Part shown: positions 37,101-44,249 of the stretch, piece by piece
Layout of the letters: every line of letters begins with the position of its first letter
Numbering within the stretch: position 1 is the stretch's first letter
Source of the DNA: Zongyangia hominis
Lineage (GTDB): Bacteria > Bacillota > Clostridia > Oscillospirales > Ruminococcaceae
DNA length: 64,000 nt
Direction: 5' to 3'
Assembly (NCBI RefSeq): GCF_014385095.1
Contig: NZ_JACRTC010000006.1
Span: forward strand, 124,001 to 188,000
The notes under the pieces: model-generated
Databases searched by the model: none
What the model saw: only the letters and a program-made list of their open reading frames with translations
Told to the model about the DNA's origin: nothing
Position numbers and translations under genes: made by a program

Positions 37101-38661
37101 CGATGCCGCCAACGGCTACGCGCTCGATCCCGCGTCGGTGCTCTCCGCCACCTATACTATCGAAAAAGTCAGCGTAAAAATCACTCTGACCGACGCGCAG
37201 GTTTCCTATGACGGCAATTCCCAGTCCCTTCCCGCCGACAAGATTTCCGTCACCCCCAACAGCACCCCCTACACCCTGACCTACACAAGCGCCGGCGGCT
37301 ATAACAGCACCACCGCTCCCACCGAGCCCGGTGTCTACACCGTCACCGCTACCTTAGACGACACCGATCATTACCAGTTGGCGGCCGACTCCGATCTGGA
37401 CGCCACCTTGACCATCGGCAAAATCAGCGCCGAAGTCACGCTCACCAACACGGAAGTCACCTATGACGGCAACCCGCAGCCTCTTCCCGCCGACAAGATT
37501 TCCGTCACCCCCAACAGCACCCCCTACACCCTGACCTACACAAGCGCCGGCGGCTATAACAGCACCACCGCTCCCACCGAGCCCGGCCTCTATACCGTCA
37601 CCGCTACCTTGGACGACACCGATCACTATGAGCTGGCTGCAAGCTCCGACGTGGATGCCACCCTGACCATCAATAAGATCGTCACCAAAGTGGACCTTTC
37701 CGATGCCAGCGCTACGGCCACCGGAAGCGAAATCGCTTTCCCGGCCGATAAAATTTCCAATCCCGACCATGTGGTCCTCACTCTGACCTATACGAACGAA
37801 GTGGGCAATAGCTCCATCACCGCTCCCACCGAGGTGGGCGTCTACACCGTCTCCGCCGCTCTGGACGACGCGTCCGCCGCTCACTATCAGCTCGACGCCG
37901 CATCCAAACTGAGCGCCACCTTCGCCATCGTGGACGGCAGAACCACAGCCAAGGTTGACTTGTCCGACGCTTCCGCCAGCTATAACGGTGCGGAGCAGGC
38001 GTTCCCGACCGAGAAGATTTCCAACCCCGCGGCGGCGCCCCTGACACTCACCTACACAAGCGCCGACGGCTACAACAGCGTGACTCCTCCCACTGAGGCG
38101 GGCACCTACACCGTCACCGCCGCTCTCTCTGAGGGAGCCGAAGACGACTTTATCCTCGATGAGGCCTCGGTCCTGAGCGCCACCTACATCATCGAGAAAG
38201 CGCCGGTCACCGTGACCCTCGGCGATACCAAGGTCGACTACATCGGCAGCCCCATCCCCTATCCTGCATCCAGCATCAGCAATCCCTCCGGCGTGGCGCT
38301 GACCCTGACCTATACCGACGCGAAGGGCAATGTTTCCGCCGACGCGCCCACCAAAGCGGGCACCTACACCGTCACCGCCGCCCTCTCTGAGGACGCCGCC
38401 AAAAATTACGCCTTGTCCGATGAATCCGACCTAACCGCCGAGTTCATCATCGTCAAGAAAAACGGCGGCAGCGGCTCCGGTATCATCTCCGGCGGCAGCG
38501 GCAACAGCAGCGTCATCGACAAGATTCTCGCGGCTCTTAATCCCGACAAGAAGGGCGACAAGACCAATCCCGACACCGGCGACAACGGCGTCCTGGGTCT
38601 GGCCCTGGCTCTGGCCGCTGTGAGCGCGGCAGCCGTCTTTGCCGGTAGAAAGCAGAAATAA
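34132..38661 (+). CDS. Large wall-anchored repeat protein
   Basis: The 1509-aa product has a signal peptide (MKKLLALLLAVMLCITAITP, cut after AIA), two copies of a 370-residue module (about 29-400 and 400-755, each ending HCSDYFLSSVK), a right-handed beta-helix-like stretch (about 760-900; LTITGKNITLDLAGHTLTG) and six MBG-type Ig-like repeats (about 940-1440; YTLTYTSAGGYNSTTAPTEP). It ends with NPDTGDNG, a hydrophobic helix and GRKQK, a variant sortase signal. It is probably a surface-exposed adhesin or glycan-binding protein; the first module is not one I recognise. The ATG at 34132 follows GGAAGGAAG and begins the signal peptide. Confidence 0.85.
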   Translation: MKKLLALLLAVMLCITAITPAIALETGGSVVPVKLSLSYESDGSNPTVLEPTGHNYYNNYGDYDDATITLDTTKENLYLTLEFPEYGDQVTKVEFNYQENYNTHIVAATQDGGSYKVTFPVANLAKAISEYEGIYYTVTTNVVGTDKPIEFIGLINFSSFAQPNTDFSNLSGIYENAAGEKLMIFENGRAQYKDEAAAASAVSTEISYNADGSVASSKVKVYTYSKNYLFDWDTVAHTLTGPDGSSEVFTLNAGADKSSPVVINGSMGRDSAGATLGYTIEGLNYNQLSTLNSLNISSYSSNKSAIKSAMPADAKLMIMSFSHDGALPATATVTMAVDSTVYPDGAYYLYYYNESTGTPELQKSVQVSGGQFVFSLDHCSDYFLSSVKAAGDVAPDYVRIPLTLRFSYNADFSDPQVFTPEQFNYAGGYAKSTLSIDTTKETLYFRAEVPAESKKYVDHLVFSYQENDFTHVVSLNGNWECSVPVAEVAKASSEWDGPSVAVHTVADLSGKSYQYNARVALDKFSAPSADFSAFANLYHNAAGETLSIMADGKAVYKDEIITMTPISVEYQHGSDGAVTSAVVTVRTYSKNYNFNWDPTAKTLTSATETFSPADAAKQDPLSITGVAGKDSAKNQLSYTIEGLTYEDIASGIDYTMSTTSANADAVAALMPENAKLMMLSFAHSGVLPQTVGVTVDVDTAVYPDGTYYLYYYNASAGKVEFQQNVTVANGKFTFSINHCSDYFLSSVKTAGEAALDTFLDSIANASEGDTVALTTDLTLSAPLTITGKNITLDLAGHTLTGSIVIDNSNVKVSGGTLSSTGTAIDLASNSSLRIENATVSTTSATEPAIKLGAQSSQLTVGTGAVVNAKTYGVIDSGNTLPIVTGKIVVTDTDGFAIAKDTTPRSAGQYLLTAGGTPVDAVSNKIEDGKTVVTANLTDDTVTYVGTPIAFNGVDIPAGVGYTLTYKNDTYDSTNDPTEPGTYTVTLALTADAANGYALDPASVLSATYTIEKVSVKITLTDAQVSYDGNSQSLPADKISVTPNSTPYTLTYTSAGGYNSTTAPTEPGVYTVTATLDDTDHYQLAADSDLDATLTIGKISAEVTLTNTEVTYDGNPQPLPADKISVTPNSTPYTLTYTSAGGYNSTTAPTEPGLYTVTATLDDTDHYELAASSDVDATLTINKIVTKVDLSDASATATGSEIAFPADKISNPDHVVLTLTYTNEVGNSSITAPTEVGVYTVSAALDDASAAHYQLDAASKLSATFAIVDGRTTAKVDLSDASASYNGAEQAFPTEKISNPAAAPLTLTYTSADGYNSVTPPTEAGTYTVTAALSEGAEDDFILDEASVLSATYIIEKAPVTVTLGDTKVDYIGSPIPYPASSISNPSGVALTLTYTDAKGNVSADAPTKAGTYTVTAALSEDAAKNYALSDESDLTAEFIIVKKNGGSGSGIISGGSGNSSVIDKILAALNPDKKGDKTNPDTGDNGVLGLALALAAVSAAAVFAGRKQK
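37228..37586 (+). repeat. Tandem near-identical MBG repeat DNA
   Basis: A 104-bp block at 37228-37331 recurs without change at 37483-37586, a period of 255 bp that spans MBG repeats 2 and 3 of the surface protein. The other four repeats have diverged, so this pair is recent or kept alike by recombination. Confidence 0.8.
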
Positions 38662-38700
38662 TGTCCTTTGTGGACGCGCTTCTCCATTCTAAAGAAAAAA

Positions 38701-38729
38701 GACGTACCGAAATCGGTACGTCTTTTTTT
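38701..38729 (+). terminator. Terminator of the surface protein gene
   Basis: GACGTACCGA pairs with TCGGTACGTC around AA, followed by T7. A second 10-bp perfect hairpin (CAAGAGCCGC, 38779-38802) lies just beyond. Confidence 0.85.
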
Positions 38730-38834
38730 GTTGCTATCCGTTATCATTTTCCCGGACTTTTCGCCGCGCTCTCTGGGCAAGAGCCGCTTACGCGGCTCTT
38801 GTTTTGCAGCGGCGATCATGGATCGTTCCCGCTT

Positions 38835-40157
38835 TTATTCGCCCAGTGTGCCTTTTGTCTGCCCCAAACGCAGATTGGTAAACGCTCCGTCCCCCAGGTA
38901 GACGCCGGACGACGGAATCATGTCGGCGATGCGCAGCAGGCGGTTATATTTGGCCACCCGGTCGCTGCGGGAGGGGGCGCCGGTCTTGATCTGCCCCGCG
39001 CCCACGGCCACGGCCAGGTCCGCGATGGTGCTGTCCTCGGTCTCACCCGAGCGGTGGGAGATGATGCTGGTCATGCCGGCCCGGTGGGCCATGTCGATGG
39101 CGGCCATGGTCTCGGAGAGGGTGCCGATCTGGTTGACCTTCACCAGAATGGCGTTGCCCGCTCCCAGCTCGATGCCCTTGCGCAGACGCTTGACATTGGT
39201 GACGAACAGATCGTCCCCCACCAGCTGTACCTTGTCGCCCAGGCTCCGGGTGATCTTCTGGAAGCCCTCCCAGTCGTCCTCGGCCAGCGGGTCCTCGATG
39301 GAGATGATGGGATAGCGTGCGCACAGGTCCTTCCAGTAGCTGCACAGCTCGTCGGTGGTCATCCGAGTCTGCTTCTTAGGTAGCAGGTATTCCCCGTCGG
39401 AGAACCATTCGCTGGAGGCCGCGTCGATGGCGATTTTGACGTCGTCCCCCGGTACGAAGCCCGCTTGCTCCACCGCCTCCAAGATCACCTTGATGGCGTC
39501 CTCATCGTCGGGCAGGTTGGGGGCGTAGCCGCCCTCGTCGCCCACCGACGTGGAGAGGCCCCGGCTCTTTAAAATCTTGCCCAGGGTGTGGAAGATTTCA
39601 CACCCCCAGCGCACCGCTTCGGGGAAGGTGGGGGCGCCGGTGGGCATGATCATGAACTCCTGGATGTCCACGTTGTTGCCCGCATGGGCGCCGCCGTTTA
39701 AGATATTCATCATGGGCACGGGAAGCACGTGGGCGTGACAGCCGCCCAGATAGCGAAACAGCGGCAGGCCGCAGGCCTTGGCCGCCGCTTTGGCGCAGGC
39801 GAGCGAAACCGCCAGCATAGCGTTGGCGCCGATCTTCGATTTGTTTTCGCTGGGGTCAAGCCCGCAGAGCAGCCGGTCGATCTGCATCTGGTTGGCGGCG
39901 TTTCGTCCCGTCAGCTCCTGTGCGATGACGCCGTTTACATGCTCTACGGCTTTGCGCACGCCCTTGCCGCCAAAGCGGGCGCTGTCCCCGTCCCGCAGCT
40001 CGTACGCCTCAAACATGCCGGTGGACGCTCCCGAGGGGACGGCGGCCCGCCCGGTGGCGCCGCAAGCGAGGGTAACTTCCGCTTCTACCGTGGGGTTGCC
40101 CCGTGAGTCGATGATCTCCCGGCCTTTTATCTTTTCAATTCTCGTCGAATATTTCAT
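38835..40157 (-). CDS. eno: Enolase
   Basis: The 440-aa product has [10 protein letters not shown], the catalytic region [21 protein letters not shown], the metal ligands in [10 protein letters not shown] and GDDLFVTN, the catalytic Lys in [10 protein letters not shown] and the SHRSGETED signature. It converts 2-phosphoglycerate to phosphoenolpyruvate. The start at 40157 is preferred over 40172 because a GGGAGG site precedes it. It stands alone, not in a gap-pgk-tpi-pgm-eno cluster, and gap is 26 kb away. Confidence 0.97.
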   Translation of the reverse strand: MKYSTRIEKIKGREIIDSRGNPTVEAEVTLACGATGRAAVPSGASTGMFEAYELRDGDSARFGGKGVRKAVEHVNGVIAQELTGRNAANQMQIDRLLCGLDPSENKSKIGANAMLAVSLACAKAAAKACGLPLFRYLGGCHAHVLPVPMMNILNGGAHAGNNVDIQEFMIMPTGAPTFPEAVRWGCEIFHTLGKILKSRGLSTSVGDEGGYAPNLPDDEDAIKVILEAVEQAGFVPGDDVKIAIDAASSEWFSDGEYLLPKKQTRMTTDELCSYWKDLCARYPIISIEDPLAEDDWEGFQKITRSLGDKVQLVGDDLFVTNVKRLRKGIELGAGNAILVKVNQIGTLSETMAAIDMAHRAGMTSIISHRSGETEDSTIADLAVAVGAGQIKTGAPSRSDRVAKYNRLLRIADMIPSSGVYLGDGAFTNLRLGQTKGTLGE

Positions 40158-40191
40158 AGGTATTCCTCCCATTTGCGCTTTTTACGCTTAG

Positions 40192-40221
40192 ATTATGTTT
40201 AGTGTACAATTTTTTTGTTAA
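40192..40221 (-). promoter_or_regulatory. Possible promoter of eno
   Basis: Read leftward: TTAACA (40216-40221), 18 bp, CATAAT (40192-40197), about 25 nt before the eno Shine-Dalgarno site. Confidence 0.45.
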
Positions 40222-40375
40222 TATATACCGCATTTTTAATAAATAATTTTCTGCCGAAGCGGCACAATAAGTAACGTCGATTGCAAATCCGCACGTCAGC
40301 GGAAAAACTAACATCTTGCATCAATCGGCAAAAGTTCGTAAGATGGAACTTAAGGATTATCTGGAGGTAAATTTG

Positions 40376-41350
40376 ATGAAGTCTTTAAAAATGATCGCCG
40401 TAGGCCTGTGTCTGGCGCTGGTTCTGAGTTTTGCCATGGTCGGATGCACCAATAAGGATAAGAACAACGGTTCTTCTTCCTCGAGCGCTCCTATCACGAC
40501 AACCACGACGACCACCACCACATCCGGAAACACAACATCTGAACCCACCACATCCGGGACCACGACAGGAAACGGTACAGACAGCGGTGCCATTACCAGC
40601 ACCCCTGAATCGCAGGAGCCTTCGGCTCCTGCCCTTCAGTCTGATTTGGCGGGCTTGGCGAACCTCCCCACCAAGGCGCAGGGCTGGGGACAGGGCGTGG
40701 AGGTCAATGACAAGAATCAACCCACCGGTTCCATCATGTTTCAGGAGAAGTACGGCAAATATAACGCCTACTACATCGCGCCCGACGAGGGCAACCATAT
40801 CTACTTAACCTTTGACGAGGGCTATGAGAACGGCTATACCTCCCAGATTCTCGATGTCCTCAAGGAGAAAAAATGCAGCGCCGTCTTTTTCGTCACCTAT
40901 GATTATGTCTCCAAAAACGCGGACTTAGTCAAGCGGATGATCGACGAGGGCCACGTGGTGGGCAACCACAGCTACACCCATCCCCACTTCCCCGAGACTT
41001 CCCTTGAGAAAGCCCAGGAGGACATCGTTAAACTCCACGACTACGTCAAGGAAAATTTCGGCTATACCATGACCCTCTTCCGCTTCCCCTACGGCGAATT
41101 CAGCGAGCAAATGCTGGGACTTCTCGATAGCTTGGGCTACAAGACCCTCTTCTGGTCCTGGGCTTACAAGGACTGGGACGTCAACAATCAGCCGGACACC
41201 GCCTCCGCCTATGAAAAAATCTGCAAAGGCGAGCATCCCGGGGCCATCTATCTGCTCCACGCCGTGAGCAAGACCAACACCGCCATCCTGGGCGACGTCA
41301 TCGACCACATGCGCCAAAGCGGCTATAATGTGGCAAAATTTGCTCTTTAA
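40376..41350 (+). CDS. pdaA: Lipoprotein polysaccharide deacetylase, PdaA-like
   Basis: The 324-aa product starts with a lipoprotein signal (LCLALVLSFAMVGC, Cys24), then a Ser/Thr-rich linker (about 30-80) with a nine-Thr run, and a C-terminal NodB-type domain with ITLTFDEGYENGYT-like metal site LTFDEGYENG, HVVGNHSYTHPHF and FRFPYGEFSE. It closely follows Bacillus PdaA, which removes the N-acetyl group of MurNAc so that muramic delta-lactam of spore cortex can form. PdaA of Bacillus is not a lipoprotein, so membrane tethering by lipid is notable. The ATG at 40376 follows a GGAGGT site. Confidence 0.88.
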   Translation: MKSLKMIAVGLCLALVLSFAMVGCTNKDKNNGSSSSSAPITTTTTTTTTSGNTTSEPTTSGTTTGNGTDSGAITSTPESQEPSAPALQSDLAGLANLPTKAQGWGQGVEVNDKNQPTGSIMFQEKYGKYNAYYIAPDEGNHIYLTFDEGYENGYTSQILDVLKEKKCSAVFFVTYDYVSKNADLVKRMIDEGHVVGNHSYTHPHFPETSLEKAQEDIVKLHDYVKENFGYTMTLFRFPYGEFSEQMLGLLDSLGYKTLFWSWAYKDWDVNNQPDTASAYEKICKGEHPGAIYLLHAVSKTNTAILGDVIDHMRQSGYNVAKFAL

Positions 41351-41391
41351 CCTCCTTTTTCCTTCAGTCAAACGCCGCATTTTTCCCTTCC

Positions 41392-41432
41392 GCCGCGGGA
41401 GAAAGCCATCCGGCTTTTGCCCGCGGCTTTTT
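41392..41432 (+). terminator. Terminator of pdaA
   Basis: GCCGCGGG (41392-41399) pairs with CCCGCGGC (41420-41427); an inner AAAGCC/GGCTTT stem fills the loop; T5 follows. Confidence 0.75.
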
Positions 41433-41517
41433 ATGGATGAACCGCGGACCTTTCCTCCCCGTTTCCGACATTTTTATAAGACAATTTCTTTTTCCCGTGT
41501 TTTTTCTATTTTTTCTC

Positions 41518-41547
41518 TATACAAGCCCAATATCCAAATGATATAAT
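41518..41547 (+). promoter_or_regulatory. Promoter of the Na/Pi cotransporter gene
   Basis: TATACA (41518-41523), 18 bp, perfect TATAAT (41542-41547). The -35 is weak. Confidence 0.55.
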
Positions 41548-41590
41548 AGACCTATCTGTGAAATAGAGAAACATAATAACGGAGGCAGGT

Positions 41591-43372
41591 ATGGATTTTT
41601 TTAGTATTGTGGACCTGGTGGGAGGACTCGCTCTGTTCTTATACGGTATGTCCACCCTGGGAAGCGGCCTGGAACGCCTTTCCGGCGGCCGTCTGGAAAA
41701 AACCCTGGAAAAGATGACCAGCAATGTCATCAAAAGCGTCCTGCTCGGTGCGTTGGTCACCGGAGCCATTCAGAGCTCCTCAGCTACCACCGTCATCGTC
41801 GTCGGTCTGGTCAACGCCGGCATTCTCAAGCTCAAGCAAGCCATCGGCGTCATCATGGGCGCCAACATCGGTACCACCGTCACCGCTCAGATTCTGCGCC
41901 TGTCGGACCTGGATAGCGGCAACTTCTTCATCCAGTTTCTAAAGCCCACCACCCTGGCGCCCATTGCGGCCGTCGTGGGTATCATCTTCCTCATGGCCAG
42001 CAAGAAGTCCCGCCAAAAGGACATCGGCCAGATTCTGCTGGGCTTCGGCGTCCTCTTTACCGGCATGTTCTCCATGGAAGCGGCTGTCCGGCCCTTGAGC
42101 GACATGCCTCAGTTCGCCGAGCTCTTCGCCGCCCTCTCCAACCCCATCCTGGGCGTCATCGTGGGCGCGCTGGTCACGGCTCTCATCCAGAGTTCTTCGG
42201 CTTCCATCGGTATCCTGCAAGCCCTGAGCTCCACGGGACTCATCACCTTTTCTTCGGCCTTCCCCATCATCATGGGCCAAAATATCGGTACCTGTATCAC
42301 CCCCATCCTCGCCAGTATCGGCGCCAATAAGAACGCCAAACGTTCCGCTTGTGTCCATCTGGCCTTTAATGTCATCGGTACGGCTATCTTCCTCGTAGTG
42401 ACGTATGCCATTCAGTACACCATCGGCTTCCCCTTCTGGGACGACGTCATCAGCCGGGGGGGGATCGCCAACTTCCACACCCTCTTTAACGTGGTGACCA
42501 CTGTTTTGTTTATCCCCTTTGTGGGACTTTTAGAAAAATTGGCCAATCATCTCATCAAATCGGACGAGGCGGAACTCAGTCAGGACGCCATCGCCAACAA
42601 CCTGGACGAGCGCTTCTTGGTCTCTCCGGGCCTTGCCCTCAACCAGGCGCGGGAGACGGTGCTTTCCATGGCAAACCTGGCCGAATACAACTTTAACGAA
42701 TGTTCCAAGCTCTTGCGCACCTATGACGCCAAGACTACCGAGCGCATCAAGGAAAATGAGAACATCATCGACAAGATGGAGGACCGGCTGGACAACTACC
42801 TGCTGCGCCTGACCGAAAAGGATTTGACCGAGCCGGAAAGCCGGGAAATTTCGGAGCTTTTGCAGGTGATGAGCGAGTTTGAACGGGTGGGCGACTACTC
42901 GGTCAACATCATGGAACAGGCTGATTACCTCTACGATAACGACGTCAAATTCTCCGACAAAGCCCATAGTGAGCTTGCCATTCTCAGCCGGGCGGTGAGC
43001 GAGATTATCGGCTTGGCGGTGGGGTGCTTCGGCAACTCTGACCTCAAACAGGCCGCTTACATCGAGCCACTGGAGGAGACCATCGACGCCATCATCGACG
43101 TGCTCAAATTCCGCCACATCGACCGGCTGAAGCTGGGCCAGTGCACGGTGGACGCGGGCGTCGCCTTCTTAGAGACGCTGACCAACATCGAGCGCATCTC
43201 CGACCACTGTTCCAATGTAGCCGTCTATGTCATGGGACATGAAGGGACCCACAAGGGTCTCGACCGCCACGAATATATCCGCCTGATGCATTCGGGCCAA
43301 AACGCGGTCTATTCGGAGAAATATCGGGAGTACACCTCCAAATACTACGAAACCGTCAAAAATTTGGTTTAA
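41591..43372 (+). CDS. Na/Pi cotransporter family protein with PhoU-like domain
   Basis: The 593-aa product has two inverted membrane halves, each with the QSSS signature (QSSSATTVIVVGLVNAG and QSSSASIGILQALSSTG) of type II Na+/phosphate cotransporters, about eight or nine membrane segments in all, then a helical PhoU-like domain (about 340-560). It probably imports phosphate with Na+, as NptA-type proteins do. A GGAGGCAGGT site precedes the ATG. It is monocistronic with its own promoter and terminator; no Pho box is evident. Confidence 0.9.
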   Translation: MDFFSIVDLVGGLALFLYGMSTLGSGLERLSGGRLEKTLEKMTSNVIKSVLLGALVTGAIQSSSATTVIVVGLVNAGILKLKQAIGVIMGANIGTTVTAQILRLSDLDSGNFFIQFLKPTTLAPIAAVVGIIFLMASKKSRQKDIGQILLGFGVLFTGMFSMEAAVRPLSDMPQFAELFAALSNPILGVIVGALVTALIQSSSASIGILQALSSTGLITFSSAFPIIMGQNIGTCITPILASIGANKNAKRSACVHLAFNVIGTAIFLVVTYAIQYTIGFPFWDDVISRGGIANFHTLFNVVTTVLFIPFVGLLEKLANHLIKSDEAELSQDAIANNLDERFLVSPGLALNQARETVLSMANLAEYNFNECSKLLRTYDAKTTERIKENENIIDKMEDRLDNYLLRLTEKDLTEPESREISELLQVMSEFERVGDYSVNIMEQADYLYDNDVKFSDKAHSELAILSRAVSEIIGLAVGCFGNSDLKQAAYIEPLEETIDAIIDVLKFRHIDRLKLGQCTVDAGVAFLETLTNIERISDHCSNVAVYVMGHEGTHKGLDRHEYIRLMHSGQNAVYSEKYREYTSKYYETVKNLV

Positions 43373-43384
43373 CCTCTTCCCTGA

Positions 43385-43418
43385 GCCGCCGTATTCTTAT
43401 CGAATACGGCGGTTTTTT
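43385..43418 (+). terminator. Terminator of the Na/Pi cotransporter gene
   Basis: GCCGCCGTATTC pairs with GAATACGGCGG around TTATC, followed by T6. Confidence 0.85.
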
Positions 43419-43507
43419 GCGAAAATGAGCCCTGCCCTCTGGATAAGTTTGCCTGTATCGTTTACAATAAGAAGGATCGGAAAACGACGCAAAGGAGGCC
43501 AAGCGCC

Positions 43508-43900
43508 ATGATGGAAAATATGGGGAGCAGAAAATTTCGCCGCGGCGACGCGGTAGCCATCGGCATTCTTCTTTTGATTGCCCTAGGCGCTGCTTTCTTT
43601 TTCTGGTTACGGGCCGGGCGCGGGGACGACCGCATCGCCGTCATTACCATCAGTGGCCGGGTGGAAAGGTCTATCAATTTGACTCAAAACACCAAAACAG
43701 AGACGTTTTCCATGGACGCCAAAGGCCACACCGTCACCTTCTCCCTGGAGGGTGACCGCATCCGGTTCATCGACGCCCAGTGTCCCGATAAAATCTGTGA
43801 AAACACCGGTTGGGTAGCCGAGCCTGGGGAGGCTGCGGTCTGTCTGCCGTTTGAGACGTCGCTGAAAGTCTACCTACAAAAAGAAGCGCCCAAAAACTGA
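43508..43900 (+). CDS. NusG domain II-containing membrane-anchored protein
   Basis: The 130-aa product has one N-terminal membrane helix (AVAIGILLLIALGAAFFFWL) and an extracytoplasmic NusG-II domain with IRFIDAQCPDKICENTG and VCLPFETSLKVYL. The CPDxxC pair is typical of this family, often found near Rnf, ApbE or isoprenoid genes; here it stands alone, so no role can be assigned. A strong AAAGGAGG site precedes the first of two ATGs. Confidence 0.8.
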   Translation: MMENMGSRKFRRGDAVAIGILLLIALGAAFFFWLRAGRGDDRIAVITISGRVERSINLTQNTKTETFSMDAKGHTVTFSLEGDRIRFIDAQCPDKICENTGWVAEPGEAAVCLPFETSLKVYLQKEAPKN

Positions 43901-43941
43901 TGGATGCACCACTGTTTTTGTTCCGACTTCCCGCCGCGTAT

Positions 43942-44174
43942 CGCACCGCAGCGTGATGCCCCCGCCGGCAGGCGGCGCGCCTCCGGCGAGGATGACACGA
44001 CACCAGTCTTATTTAAGCCACTGCCGCGTTGCCCGCGTTTGGGTTTTTGTTGCACCCCAGCGCGATGTCCCCCGCCGGTAGGCGGCGGAACCAAGACGGA
44101 GATTCGGCCTCTGCGCGTCCTCGGCGCTCCCGCTATCCACGCACCCACCCGGCATCCCCCGCCGGTAGGCGGCG
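43942..44174 (-). repeat. Second cluster of the GC-rich dispersed repeat (three copies)
   Basis: Three copies of a core that on the minus strand reads CGCCGCCTACCGGCGGGG followed by GATG, CATC or GATGCC lie near 43942-43978, 44052-44090 and 44140-44174. The first two also share a flank (CGCACCGCAGCGTGATG and TGCACCCCAGCGCGATG on the plus strand). The core matches the 19343/19438 repeats (CGCCACCTGCCGGTGGAGG) in palindromic shape, orientation reversed. No gene is supported in 43901-44249. Confidence 0.7.
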
Positions 44175-44176
44175 GA

Positions 44177-44205
44177 TTGAATTTCACAGGCAAATATGCT
44201 ATTCT
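44177..44205 (+). promoter_or_regulatory. Extended -10 promoter of gltX
   Basis: TTGAAT (44177-44182), 17 bp ending in TGC, then TATTCT (44200-44205). It begins at the edge of the last GC-rich repeat copy. Confidence 0.7.
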
Positions 44206-44249
44206 TTTCTTTATGATACTTCTCAAATGATCGACGGAGGTAATCCCTT

